Shown: positions 1 to 7,036 of the stretch, in pieces
How positions within the stretch are numbered: the first letter of the stretch is position 1
How the letters are laid out: every line of letters begins with the position of its first letter
Origin: Ohtaekwangia koreensis
GTDB taxonomy: Bacteria > Bacteroidota > Bacteroidia > Cytophagales > Cyclobacteriaceae
Direction: 5' to 3'
NCBI RefSeq assembly: GCF_900167975.1
Contig: NZ_FUZU01000004.1
Location: 558,001-622,000 of the forward strand
Length of the DNA stretch: 64,000 nucleotides
Translations under genes and position numbers: made by a program
The notes under the pieces: generated by a model
The model's input: only the letters and a program-made list of their open reading frames with translations
Databases searched by the model: none
What the model was told of the DNA's origin: nothing

Positions 1-581
1 ACCACAGAGCCAATGATATAGTGTGTGTCGGTAGGGTTGTTAATCCAATGACGCATCGCTTCGTTGGTAGCATCTTTCAAAGTCATGCTGCCACTCAGCG
101 CAGGAACTACTTTTGCACCCAATATGCGCATGCGCTCAACATTGGGACGTTGCCGCTCCATATCAACTTTGCCCATATATACTATACATTCCATTCCCAT
201 CAGTGCGCATACCGTTGCCGTTGCAACACCGTGTTGTCCTGCGCCTGTCTCTGCTATAATCTTTTGTTTACCGAGTCGTTTTGCCAGCAGAATCTGTCCA
301 ATGGTGTTATTGACTTTATGTGCTCCGGTATGACACAAATCCTCACGCTTCAGGTATATCTTCGCGCCATACTTCTCTGACATTCGTTTGGCATGATAGA
401 GCGGTGTAGGACGGCCTACATAATTTTTCAACAAGTCATCGAACTCTTTTTTAAAGTCATCCTGCTGGATGATGCGCAGGTAATTATTGCGGAGTTCTTC
501 TACATTCGGATATAGCATCTCCGGAATGTAAGCACCTCCGAACTGACCATAATATCCGCGTTCGTCAACTGTATAATTCAT
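1..581 (-). CDS. trpB: Tryptophan synthase beta subunit, 5' part (runs off window)
   Basis: This is the PLP enzyme that condenses indole with serine in the last step of tryptophan synthesis. Only the first 193 codons are inside the window; the 3' end lies beyond base 1. The protein begins [20 protein letters not shown]. It carries the PLP-lysine motif [16 protein letters not shown] (Lys about residue 89) and the GAGQHG motif about residue 112, both diagnostic of TrpB. The ATG sits 10 nt downstream of the trpF stop, so it is the last gene of the trp operon visible here; trpA is expected to follow outside the window. Confidence 0.96.
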   Translation of the reverse strand, partial: MNYTVDERGYYGQFGGAYIPEMLYPNVEELRNNYLRIIQQDDFKKEFDDLLKNYVGRPTPLYHAKRMSEKYGAKIYLKREDLCHTGAHKVNNTIGQILLAKRLGKQKIIAETGAGQHGVATATVCALMGMECIVYMGKVDMERQRPNVERMRILGAKVVPALSGSMTLKDATNEAMRHWINNPTDTHYIIGSV

Positions 582-591
582 GTTTTTTATT

Positions 592-1236
592 TTAGACATT
601 GGACTTTGTATGTAAATGTGTGATCTGGGAAATCAATGAATTTAGCTTATCTATACTTTTCATCGCGGGCGCTGCTTCTACACCGCTGTTCACATCGAGC
701 GCATGTATATTCATACCGTTGAGTGCCGTTACTGTGCCTATATTATCAGGCGTAATTCCACCGCTCAGAAAAAATGGTACCTGCTGATCATATTTTTTCA
801 ACAAAGACCAGTCAAACAACTGTGCATTCCCTCCATAGTATTTACCTTTTGTATCGAACAGGAAATAATCGGAAACTGGTTGATAAGGCTTCGTACCGTT
901 GAAATCAAATTCTTCATCGACAGAAAAAACCTTGATAACTCCGATACCTTTACTTTTCATTTCCTGACATACTTCCACCGATTCATGCCCATGCAACTGC
1001 ACGTAATCAAGCTGTAACTGTTTTGCAATACGAGTCATGTTTTCAACGGTCTCATTTACAAAAACACCTACGCGCTTGATTGAAGATGGAAAAAATTCCG
1101 GTAGCGAAAAATTTTCACCCACATATCGAGGCGACTTATCATAGAATATAAAACCCATGTAGTCGGGGCGCAATAAAGAAACCTCCAACACATTCATTCC
1201 ATCCCGCATCCCGCAAACCTTCAGCTTTACATTCAT
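592..1236 (-). CDS. trpF: Phosphoribosylanthranilate isomerase
   Basis: It catalyses the Amadori rearrangement of N-(5-phosphoribosyl)anthranilate to CdRP in tryptophan synthesis. The 214 residues fit the family length. Visible motifs are KVCGMR with the catalytic Cys at residue 8, GFIF, QLHGHE, the LFDTKG segment with the catalytic Asp, the phosphate-binding LSGGI, and DVNSGVE near the C-terminus. It is a separate gene, not fused to trpC as in enterobacteria. It lies 61 nt after trpC and 10 nt before trpB in the minus-strand operon. Confidence 0.95.
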   Translation of the reverse strand: MNVKLKVCGMRDGMNVLEVSLLRPDYMGFIFYDKSPRYVGENFSLPEFFPSSIKRVGVFVNETVENMTRIAKQLQLDYVQLHGHESVEVCQEMKSKGIGVIKVFSVDEEFDFNGTKPYQPVSDYFLFDTKGKYYGGNAQLFDWSLLKKYDQQVPFFLSGGITPDNIGTVTALNGMNIHALDVNSGVEAAPAMKSIDKLNSLISQITHLHTKSNV

Positions 1237-1297
1237 ATATATTCCCTATAGTATATTTATATCAACCACTCGCCGCTTATACTTTAAGCTTTCTATT

Positions 1298-2098
1298 TTA
1301 AGCTTTTGTCTTAATCCTCAATTCATCCATAAACTCCATCGCAGCGGTCTCCGGGCGGCTATGCTTCATAAAGTTCTCTCCCATCAGAAATCCTCTATAC
1401 CCATGCTTCTTTAGTTCCAGTATAGTGTCCACGGACGAGATTCCGCTTTCAGATACTTTAACAATAGAATCAGGAATCATTGGTGCAAGTCTTTTGGAAA
1501 CATCTATACTTACCTCAAAGGTTTTCAGGTTCCTGTTATTGACACCAATCAGATCGGCACCGGTCTCCAGATTTTTCTTCAGTTCATCTTCATCATGTAC
1601 CTCCAGCAAAACTTCCAGTCCAAATGAATGTGCGAAGTCAGTTAATTCTTTTGAACGTTTCGGTTCGAGCACTGCTGCAATCAACAAGATTGCATCGGCT
1701 CCAATGGACTTCGCTTCAATAATCTGATATTCATCAATCGTAAAATCTTTACGAATGATGGGGCAAAAATTAAACTTACGCGCGGTCATTAAATCCTCAT
1801 TGCTGCCACCGAAGAAAGGTTTATCAGTAAGTACCGACAACGCAGAGGCACCTGCCTGCATATAGCCAATCGAAGTGCGCTCTACGGAGGCATGTGCATT
1901 GATAATACCTTTGGAAGGAGATTTTCTTTTAAATTCTGCGATGATACCCGTCTTGTCTTCGCGGAGTATATATTTCTTCATTGAAACCGGAAGCGTTGAG
2001 AAGTATATACCTTTCTCCAGCAGCTTCACCGGGTACAGGCTTTTTCTTTCCTCTACTTCTTTGCGTTTCTGTTCAATGATCTCATCTAAGATATTCAT
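1298..2098 (-). CDS. trpC: Indole-3-glycerol phosphate synthase
   Basis: It converts CdRP to indole-3-glycerol phosphate. The protein is a 266-residue TIM barrel of standard length with the family motifs IIAEFKRKSPSKG (catalytic Lys), LTDKPFFGG, IIRKDFTIDEYQI, LLEVHDE, IGVNNRNLKTFE and VSESGI. It starts at ATG 38 nt after trpD and reads straight into trpF, so co-transcription is likely. Confidence 0.96.
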   Translation of the reverse strand: MNILDEIIEQKRKEVEERKSLYPVKLLEKGIYFSTLPVSMKKYILREDKTGIIAEFKRKSPSKGIINAHASVERTSIGYMQAGASALSVLTDKPFFGGSNEDLMTARKFNFCPIIRKDFTIDEYQIIEAKSIGADAILLIAAVLEPKRSKELTDFAHSFGLEVLLEVHDEDELKKNLETGADLIGVNNRNLKTFEVSIDVSKRLAPMIPDSIVKVSESGISSVDTILELKKHGYRGFLMGENFMKHSRPETAAMEFMDELRIKTKA

Positions 2099-2136
2099 AA
2101 CGTTTTTTGTGTTGGGATGTTAGTGTGTACGTGGTT

Positions 2137-3129
2137 CTATGCCTGAAGAAGTTTTTTAAATGCTACGAGTGCTTTACCAGACGCCAACGCTTCTCTTGCT
2201 TTCGTTAGCGCAGAGGAAAGTCCTTCTTGTTGATGTCCCGAATATAGTGCCATGCCCGCGTTGGCGATCACAGCAGCATTTTGTGCTTCTGTTCCTTTGC
2301 CTTCGAGAATTTTCATAAACACTTTCGCCGATTCCTCTACAGTTTCCCCACCTTTCAAATCTTCATATTTCAATTGTGGTAATTCTAAATCTGCCGGCGT
2401 TGCCAGACGTTCGCCATGATTATAAAAATATTTAAAAGGACTCGTGAGCGATATCTCATCGTATCCATCCAGAGAATGAAGTATCACAAAATCTTTATCT
2501 GTATTCTGATATAGATACCCATACTGTCTGGCAAGCTCAAGACTAAATACACCTACCAGTTGTCGCTTTGGAAAAGCAGGATTAACCATTGGGCCTAACA
2601 TATTGAAGAACGTTTTTACGCCGAGCTCCTTTCTGATAGGTGCTACATTTTTCATCGCGGGGTGAAACAAAGGAGCGTGCATGAAGCAGATGTTTGATCG
2701 ATCAAGACTCCGCTTCAATTCGTCTACGTCACTGGTAAATTTATACCCAAAGTATTCCAGCAAATTCGAAGAACCACATGCTGACGACACGCCATAATTA
2801 CCATGTTTGGCAACAGGCTGTCCTGCAGCCGCCACTACAAACGATGAAAGTGTAGATATATTAAACGTACTCTTTCCATCACCACCCGTTCCGCATACGT
2901 CCATCACGGGCTGATCGAATTTAGCAGGGAGACAAAGCTCGAGCATTGCATCGCGAAAGCCCTGTAGCTCATCAACGGTTATACTCCGCATCATGTATAC
3001 CGTCATGAATGCTGTTGTCTGACTGGGATTATATTTGCCCGTTGCCAAGTCTACCAAAACCTGTTTAGCAGTTTCCTTGGTCAGTGAACGATGATCGATT
3101 AGTTCGTTTAGTATCTTTTTCATAATCAT
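2137..3129 (-). CDS. trpD: Anthranilate phosphoribosyltransferase
   Basis: It transfers phosphoribose from PRPP to anthranilate. The 330-residue protein shows the PRPP-binding signature CGTGGDGKSTFNIST, then KHGNYGVSSACGSSNLLE and GPMVNPA, all typical of TrpD. There are two in-frame candidate starts (MIMKK), at 3129 and 3123; the sequence does not decide between them. It is a stand-alone enzyme, not fused to TrpG. Confidence 0.96.
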   Translation of the reverse strand: MIMKKILNELIDHRSLTKETAKQVLVDLATGKYNPSQTTAFMTVYMMRSITVDELQGFRDAMLELCLPAKFDQPVMDVCGTGGDGKSTFNISTLSSFVVAAAGQPVAKHGNYGVSSACGSSNLLEYFGYKFTSDVDELKRSLDRSNICFMHAPLFHPAMKNVAPIRKELGVKTFFNMLGPMVNPAFPKRQLVGVFSLELARQYGYLYQNTDKDFVILHSLDGYDEISLTSPFKYFYNHGERLATPADLELPQLKYEDLKGGETVEESAKVFMKILEGKGTEAQNAAVIANAGMALYSGHQQEGLSSALTKAREALASGKALVAFKKLLQA

Positions 3130-3189
3130 TACTTCATTGTATCCGTGGGCATTGTTAGTACCTATATTCGATTGGTATATATCTGTGTT

Positions 3190-3762
3190 TTAATTCTCAA
3201 GCCAGTTCTTGATCATCTTGGGACCTTCGGGAGTCATGATGGATTCGGGATGAAATTGTACTCCACGTACGTCATACCGCGCGTGTCGTAATCCCATTGC
3301 GAGTCCTTCATCATTTATAGCGGTAATTCTCAAGTCACTGGTGAAACTTTCAGGGAGCACGGCCCATGAATGATAATGCGTTGCCTGAAATTTCTCAGAA
3401 ACTCCTTTGAATAAATATTCTGCTGAATCCTTTACTTCTACGATAGAGGTAACACCGTGAAGGACTTTCGGAATATTATATAGTGTGGCGCCATATACTT
3501 CTCCAATTCCCTGGTGGCCGAGACAAACTCCCAATATACTTTTTGTTGGACCATACTCACGAATCACGTCCTTCATGATTCCCGCTTCATCCGGAATGCC
3601 CGGACCTGGCGACAATAGTATCTTGTCGTATTTCTTCACTGCTTCCACACTAATCTTATCATTGCGAATGATGTCCACTTCATAGCCCAACTCACGTATG
3701 ATATGCACTAAATTATAGGTAAACGAATCGTAATTATCGAGAACAAGTATTTTCATTTTCAC
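3190..3762 (-). CDS. trpG: Anthranilate synthase component II, glutamine amidotransferase
   Basis: It supplies ammonia from glutamine to TrpE for anthranilate synthesis. The 190-residue class I amidotransferase has DNYDSFTYNL, the oxyanion strand LLSPGPGIPDEAG, the nucleophile in GVCLGHQGIGE (Cys about residue 80), and the His-Glu pair in VQFHPES. Such subunits can also serve PabB; placement directly between trpE and trpD argues for the tryptophan role. The start may be the first ATG or the ATG two codons later (MKMKI). Confidence 0.95.
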   Translation of the reverse strand: MKMKILVLDNYDSFTYNLVHIIRELGYEVDIIRNDKISVEAVKKYDKILLSPGPGIPDEAGIMKDVIREYGPTKSILGVCLGHQGIGEVYGATLYNIPKVLHGVTSIVEVKDSAEYLFKGVSEKFQATHYHSWAVLPESFTSDLRITAINDEGLAMGLRHARYDVRGVQFHPESIMTPEGPKMIKNWLEN

Positions 3763-3822
3763 TGATTATGATATTATGAGACAATTCTTCAAACTCTAAA
3801 TCTTTTTGATCTTTCAACTATA

Positions 3823-5223
3823 CTATATTTTCTCTGCCATTAATACCGCTTTGCGAAGTGCTGTGAGTTTATTATTTACCTCTTGCAATTCACTTTCCGC
3901 CTGCGATTTTGAGACCACTCCGGCTCCAGCCTGGTATATCAATTTATTTTCGTGGCTCAGAAATGTCCGGATCATGATCGCGTGATTGAATGATCCATCA
4001 AAACCGATAAAGCCAATCGCTCCTCCATAAAAGCTTCGGTTTGTATTCTCATATTTATTGATCAGTGACATTGCCATGTGCTTGGGCGCGCCCGACAATG
4101 TGCCGGCAGGAAAAGTATCGGCTGCCATACCAATGATCGAAGAGTCATTTTTCAATGTACCGGTAACCTTGGATACGAGGTGTATAACGTGTGAGTAGTA
4201 CTGGATTTCTTTAAAGACTTCAACATGTACACTGGAAGCATTTCTGCTCATGTCGTTACGCGCGAGGTCTACCAGCATCACGTGCTCTGCATTTTCCTTT
4301 TCATCGGCTGCAAGTCTTTCGGCAATCGCTGCATCTTCCTGATCGTTACCCGATCTGCGGAACGTACCAGCAATCGGGTATATATGTGCTTTGCCACCTT
4401 TTACCTGAAGCTGTGCTTCGGGTGACGAACCAATCAATTTGAAGTTTCCATAATCAAAATAAAAAAGATACGGCGATGGATTGATAGACCGTAACGCACG
4501 GTATACATTAAACTCGTCACCTTTAAATCCGCATTGAAATCTTCTGGAGAGAACGATCTGGAATACATCTCCCCTATAGCAATGCTCTTTTCCTTTCTCG
4601 ATTACTTTCAAAAATTCTTCGTCCGTGAAATTTGATTCCTCACCATTAACAAGCGAAAACTTATAGGTAGCAAAGCGATTACTGAAAATGATCTGCTCAA
4701 TTCTATCGAGCGAGCCCGATCCTTGTGGTTGATAGGTGTGCTCGAACAAACTCAGCTCATTCGAAAAATGATCGACTACAATAACATAGCGGTAGAGTTT
4801 ATATAATATATCCGGGATCAGCTTGTTCTTTTGATCTACGGATACATCTTCAAAGAAGCGTACTGCATCGTAGGACATATACCCGAAGAGACCGCAGTTG
4901 GGATATTTCGCTTCTGCATGCAGGGACACGTCAAACTTATTCCGGAAATCTTCCAGCAATGTTGTTACCTGACCAACGCCCGTGATAGTATCCTGCTTTG
5001 TAGAACCATCCGGATATTGAATGGACACTTCATTTTGTACAACCTGAAACGAGGCGATGGGGTCGCAGCAAATAAAGGATAAACTATTTTCATGACCGTG
5101 ATAGTCCGAACTCTCCAGCAAGATGCTTCCGGCAAATACATCGCGTAGTTTCAGATATATATTTACAGGCGTGAGCGTGTCCGCGAGAAGTTTTTTCGTG
5201 TAGGTAGTAAGTTTATACTTCAT
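3823..5223 (-). CDS. trpE: Anthranilate synthase component I
   Basis: This chorismate-utilising subunit makes anthranilate, the committed step of tryptophan synthesis. The 466 residues include the N-terminal LLES segment (SILLESSDYHG), which in characterised TrpE proteins forms the tryptophan feedback site. The catalytic domain shows FQIVLSRRF, GSSPEAQL, PIAGTFRR, DLARNDM and the PAGTLSGAPK motif. It is the first structural gene of the operon, beginning 63 nt downstream of the leader terminator stem, so its transcription should depend on the attenuator described separately. Confidence 0.96.
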   Translation of the reverse strand: MKYKLTTYTKKLLADTLTPVNIYLKLRDVFAGSILLESSDYHGHENSLSFICCDPIASFQVVQNEVSIQYPDGSTKQDTITGVGQVTTLLEDFRNKFDVSLHAEAKYPNCGLFGYMSYDAVRFFEDVSVDQKNKLIPDILYKLYRYVIVVDHFSNELSLFEHTYQPQGSGSLDRIEQIIFSNRFATYKFSLVNGEESNFTDEEFLKVIEKGKEHCYRGDVFQIVLSRRFQCGFKGDEFNVYRALRSINPSPYLFYFDYGNFKLIGSSPEAQLQVKGGKAHIYPIAGTFRRSGNDQEDAAIAERLAADEKENAEHVMLVDLARNDMSRNASSVHVEVFKEIQYYSHVIHLVSKVTGTLKNDSSIIGMAADTFPAGTLSGAPKHMAMSLINKYENTNRSFYGGAIGFIGFDGSFNHAIMIRTFLSHENKLIYQAGAGVVSKSQAESELQEVNNKLTALRKAVLMAEKI

Positions 5224-5285
5224 TGTTCTCGTTGTGTTTATAGGCTTTTGAAGCTGTTATACTTTGATTTCTTTCAAGTTTGGGC

Positions 5286-5320
5286 AAAAAAAGAAGGCCT
5301 GCTGTGAACAGCAGGCCTTC
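5286..5320 (-). terminator. Intrinsic terminator of the trp leader (attenuator)
   Basis: On the minus strand a perfect 12-bp stem (arms 5293-5304 and 5309-5320, GAAGGCCTGCTG paired across a 4-nt loop) is followed by seven T residues (5292 to 5286). It sits between the leader peptide and trpE, where a terminator makes sense only as a conditional attenuator. Part of it can instead pair with an upstream arm (5345-5354). Confidence 0.93.
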
Positions 5321-5349
5321 GCGTTATTGTATTAACATAAAAAGGCTGT

Positions 5350-5406
5350 TCACATATCGTATCGCGATATATGCCACCACCAAGCTATGTTATTGAATTG
5401 TTTCAT
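5350..5406 (-). CDS. trpL: trp leader peptide
   Basis: An 18-codon ORF encodes MKQFNNIAWWWHISRYDM, ending in TGA. Three consecutive TGG codons at positions 9-11 make it a tryptophan sensor: low charged tRNA-Trp would stall the ribosome there. The stop codon lies inside the arm that can form the antiterminator, so a ribosome finishing translation would cover that arm and let the terminator fold. The ATG is only 3 nt after the THX gene stop. It is too short for ordinary gene callers. Confidence 0.88.
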   Translation of the reverse strand: MKQFNNIAWWWHISRYDM

Positions 5407-5409
5407 GTT

Positions 5410-5589
5410 TTATTCTGCTTTCTTTTTAGCAGGTGTTCTTTTCTTTGCAGGAGTAGCCGTAGCCTCTGCTGAATCTTTTTTAGAAGTCGCTCTTTTCAAG
5501 CGTGCTTTAATTGCATTCTTACTTCTTGTAACTCCGAAAGAGCCTATTGTGCGCTTTCCTTTTTTGCTTTTTTTATCTCCTCTTCCCAT
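5410..5589 (-). CDS. 30S ribosomal protein THX-like small basic protein
   Basis: The 59-residue protein starts MGRGDKKSKKGKRTIGSFGV and continues into a Lys/Ala/Pro-rich tail (KKRTPAKKKAE). The MGRGDxKSxKGK block is the hallmark of the THX (bTHX, S31-like) family, a small basic protein found at the top of the 30S head in Thermus and common in Bacteroidota. A longer frame upstream adds 25 residues that do not fit the family, so the start is placed at the MGRGD methionine. Its stop is 3 nt from the trp leader ATG, so the two are probably on one transcript. Confidence 0.85.
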   Translation of the reverse strand: MGRGDKKSKKGKRTIGSFGVTRSKNAIKARLKRATSKKDSAEATATPAKKRTPAKKKAE

Positions 5590-5730
5590 GAATAAATTGA
5601 ATATTGATGCGGCAATAATAGTAAAGTCTTTATTGATTACAAATAATCCTGAAAAAAAATACAATTATTCAACAGCAAATTCCTTCCAACATTGAGACTG
5701 GAGAACGAAAGAACGTATCAAATCGGACCG

Positions 5731-5982
5731 CTATTTCCTTGCTGTAGGCATCAATGAGGGAAGACTCATCGCCATTACACCTGGATAAAGCTGGTGGATT
5801 TTTGTGAAGAACGAAGCTGTTGAAGCGGTCAGTTCAGAAAAGAAAATCATATCCGGCCGCTCATCGTACTGCATTAAATGCTGTTTTTCCAACGAGAATC
5901 TCCGTACCAGATAGCCTTTGTTTTCAAGATCACTAATCACGTCTTCACTATAATTATCCAGAAGCCACACTACACCCGTCAT
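5731..5982 (-). CDS. Hypothetical protein
   Basis: A small 83-residue protein beginning MTGVVWLLDNYSEDVISDLENKGY is preferred; an in-frame start at 6060 would give 109 residues. The alternation of short hydrophobic strands (VVWLLD, DMIFF) with helices resembles the start of a receiver-like fold, but no phosphorylation site can be assigned and the family is not recognised. It is divergent from the gene at 6136. Confidence 0.5.
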   Translation of the reverse strand: MTGVVWLLDNYSEDVISDLENKGYLVRRFSLEKQHLMQYDERPDMIFFSELTASTASFFTKIHQLYPGVMAMSLPSLMPTARK

Positions 5983-6135
5983 AAATTTTTTCTTTTGACA
6001 TACTATATTCTCAACCATTATGCCAAGCGCCAAATCAGTGCGCCAGGGCATTTTCATCACGAATATTCTCCCAACAAAAGAAATGGCGAATAAACTAATT
6101 CTCAGGCCAGGCGTTTATAAAATAAAAAACATGTT

Positions 6136-6603
6136 ATGGCCAAAGCATCAATAGAATTGATTCAGGCACTGCGCAAAACTGCCGACAACCTGGAGAGAAC
6201 AGCGGAGTATCAGTGGGGACATATGGGCTCTTGCAACTGCGGTTTCCTTGCGCAGGAAATTACAAGACTTCGTAAAGATGAAATTCATAAACGCGCCATG
6301 CAAAGGTATGGCGACTGGAACGAACAACTCAATGACTACTGTCCAACGAGCGGTTATGCAATGGATGATCTAATCAGTGAGATGTTGTTGTTCGGCTTTG
6401 ATGTTGATGACCTGAAACACCTCGAGCGCCTGTCTGATGGTAATGTGCTTGCATTATTGCCGCTTGAAGAAAGAAATCTGCAGCGCAATGTAAAGCCGGA
6501 TGTAGTAAAGTATATACGCACGTGGGCGCTGATGCTGGAGAATAGATTATTAGATCAGATATATCTTCCTTCTTTTCTTACGAATACGGAGACTATTTTA
6601 TAA
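6136..6603 (+). CDS. Conserved hypothetical protein
   Basis: The 155-residue soluble protein begins MAKASIELIQALRKTADNLE and contains a YQWGHMGSCNCGFLAQEITRL block with a Cys-x-Cys pair, then a helical remainder rich in Leu and Asp. I associate this N-terminal block with a conserved Bacteroidota family of unknown function. No signal peptide or membrane segment is visible. An intrinsic terminator follows 30 nt after the stop, so it is probably transcribed alone. Confidence 0.8.
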   Translation: MAKASIELIQALRKTADNLERTAEYQWGHMGSCNCGFLAQEITRLRKDEIHKRAMQRYGDWNEQLNDYCPTSGYAMDDLISEMLLFGFDVDDLKHLERLSDGNVLALLPLEERNLQRNVKPDVVKYIRTWALMLENRLLDQIYLPSFLTNTETIL

Positions 6604-6633
6604 AGATTTATCTGGGGATATAGTATAGGTGAT

Positions 6634-6660
6634 AAACCCAGGGTTGCCTGGGTTTATTAT
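6634..6660 (+). terminator. Intrinsic terminator after the 6136 gene
   Basis: A 9-bp perfect stem AAACCCAGG / CCTGGGTTT (6634-6642 with 6647-6655) with a GTTG loop is followed by ATTATTTA. Because the stem begins with AAA, it could also act weakly on the opposite strand. Confidence 0.75.
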
Positions 6661-6756
6661 TTAAGGAATTTATGTGCTTGAAGTGCGTGTGTTGTTGTGC
6701 TTTGCGCGGGAGGGTAAACTGCGGTTTCTATGAGTGAGTAGGCCGTGCTATAAATA

Positions 6757-6830
6757 TGGCTACACATTTTCGATCATAGGCGATCGAAAATGTGTAGCCA
6801 CTTTGTTGTTTGCAAATCTGCGATTTGCAA
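6757..6830. repeat. Long inverted repeat plus adjacent hairpin
   Basis: Arms 6757-6775 and 6782-6800 (TGGCTACACATTTTCGATC and its complement) are a perfect 19-bp inverted repeat with a 6-nt loop. Ten bases on, TTGCAAAT (6810-6817) pairs with ATTTGCAA (6823-6830). There is no T-tract, so simple termination is unlikely. The double hairpin resembles a REP/BIME-type intergenic element; this cannot be confirmed from one copy. Confidence 0.6.
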
Positions 6831-7036
6831 CGCTCGGATCTCTGACTCAATAATCTCAACTTTCAATACATCAGCTATATACTTTGTGCATGGCGCAGGA
6901 TTCATCATTAAGATTCAAGTTCCCAACCCACAAAATTAGATGATGGTTGTAAAATCTCGAACATCCCATATATACCTAACCGGACACTCCGTTTGAAAAC
7001 ATCAAACTTCTGGATGCGAGCCGGTATATATACTAC

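Larger units (their letters stand above)
5286..5406 (-). promoter_or_regulatory. trp operon attenuator region (leader ORF, antiterminator, terminator)
   Basis: Read on the minus strand, a Trp-rich leader ORF (5406-5350) is followed by an arm TGTGAACAGC (5354-5345) overlapping its stop codon. That arm is a perfect 10-nt complement of GCTGTTCACA (5312-5303) inside the terminator hairpin, so the two structures exclude each other. A weaker upstream stem, CATATATCG with CGATATG, can form between the Trp codons and the arm. This is the classic 1:2, 2:3, 3:4 geometry of ribosome-controlled attenuation. The mechanism is inferred; the pairings are read directly. Confidence 0.88.
6604..7036. other. Intergenic stretch with two hairpins, no gene seen
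   Basis: These 433 bases between two convergent genes contain the terminator at 6634, a 19-bp inverted repeat at 6757-6800 and a second hairpin at 6810-6830. No ORF with convincing coding character was found in the remainder. Confidence 0.6.

Noticed and set aside
5410-5664. 84-residue version of the THX protein with 25 extra N-terminal residues
   Set aside because: The extension is hydrophobic and unlike the family, whose members begin at MGRGD.
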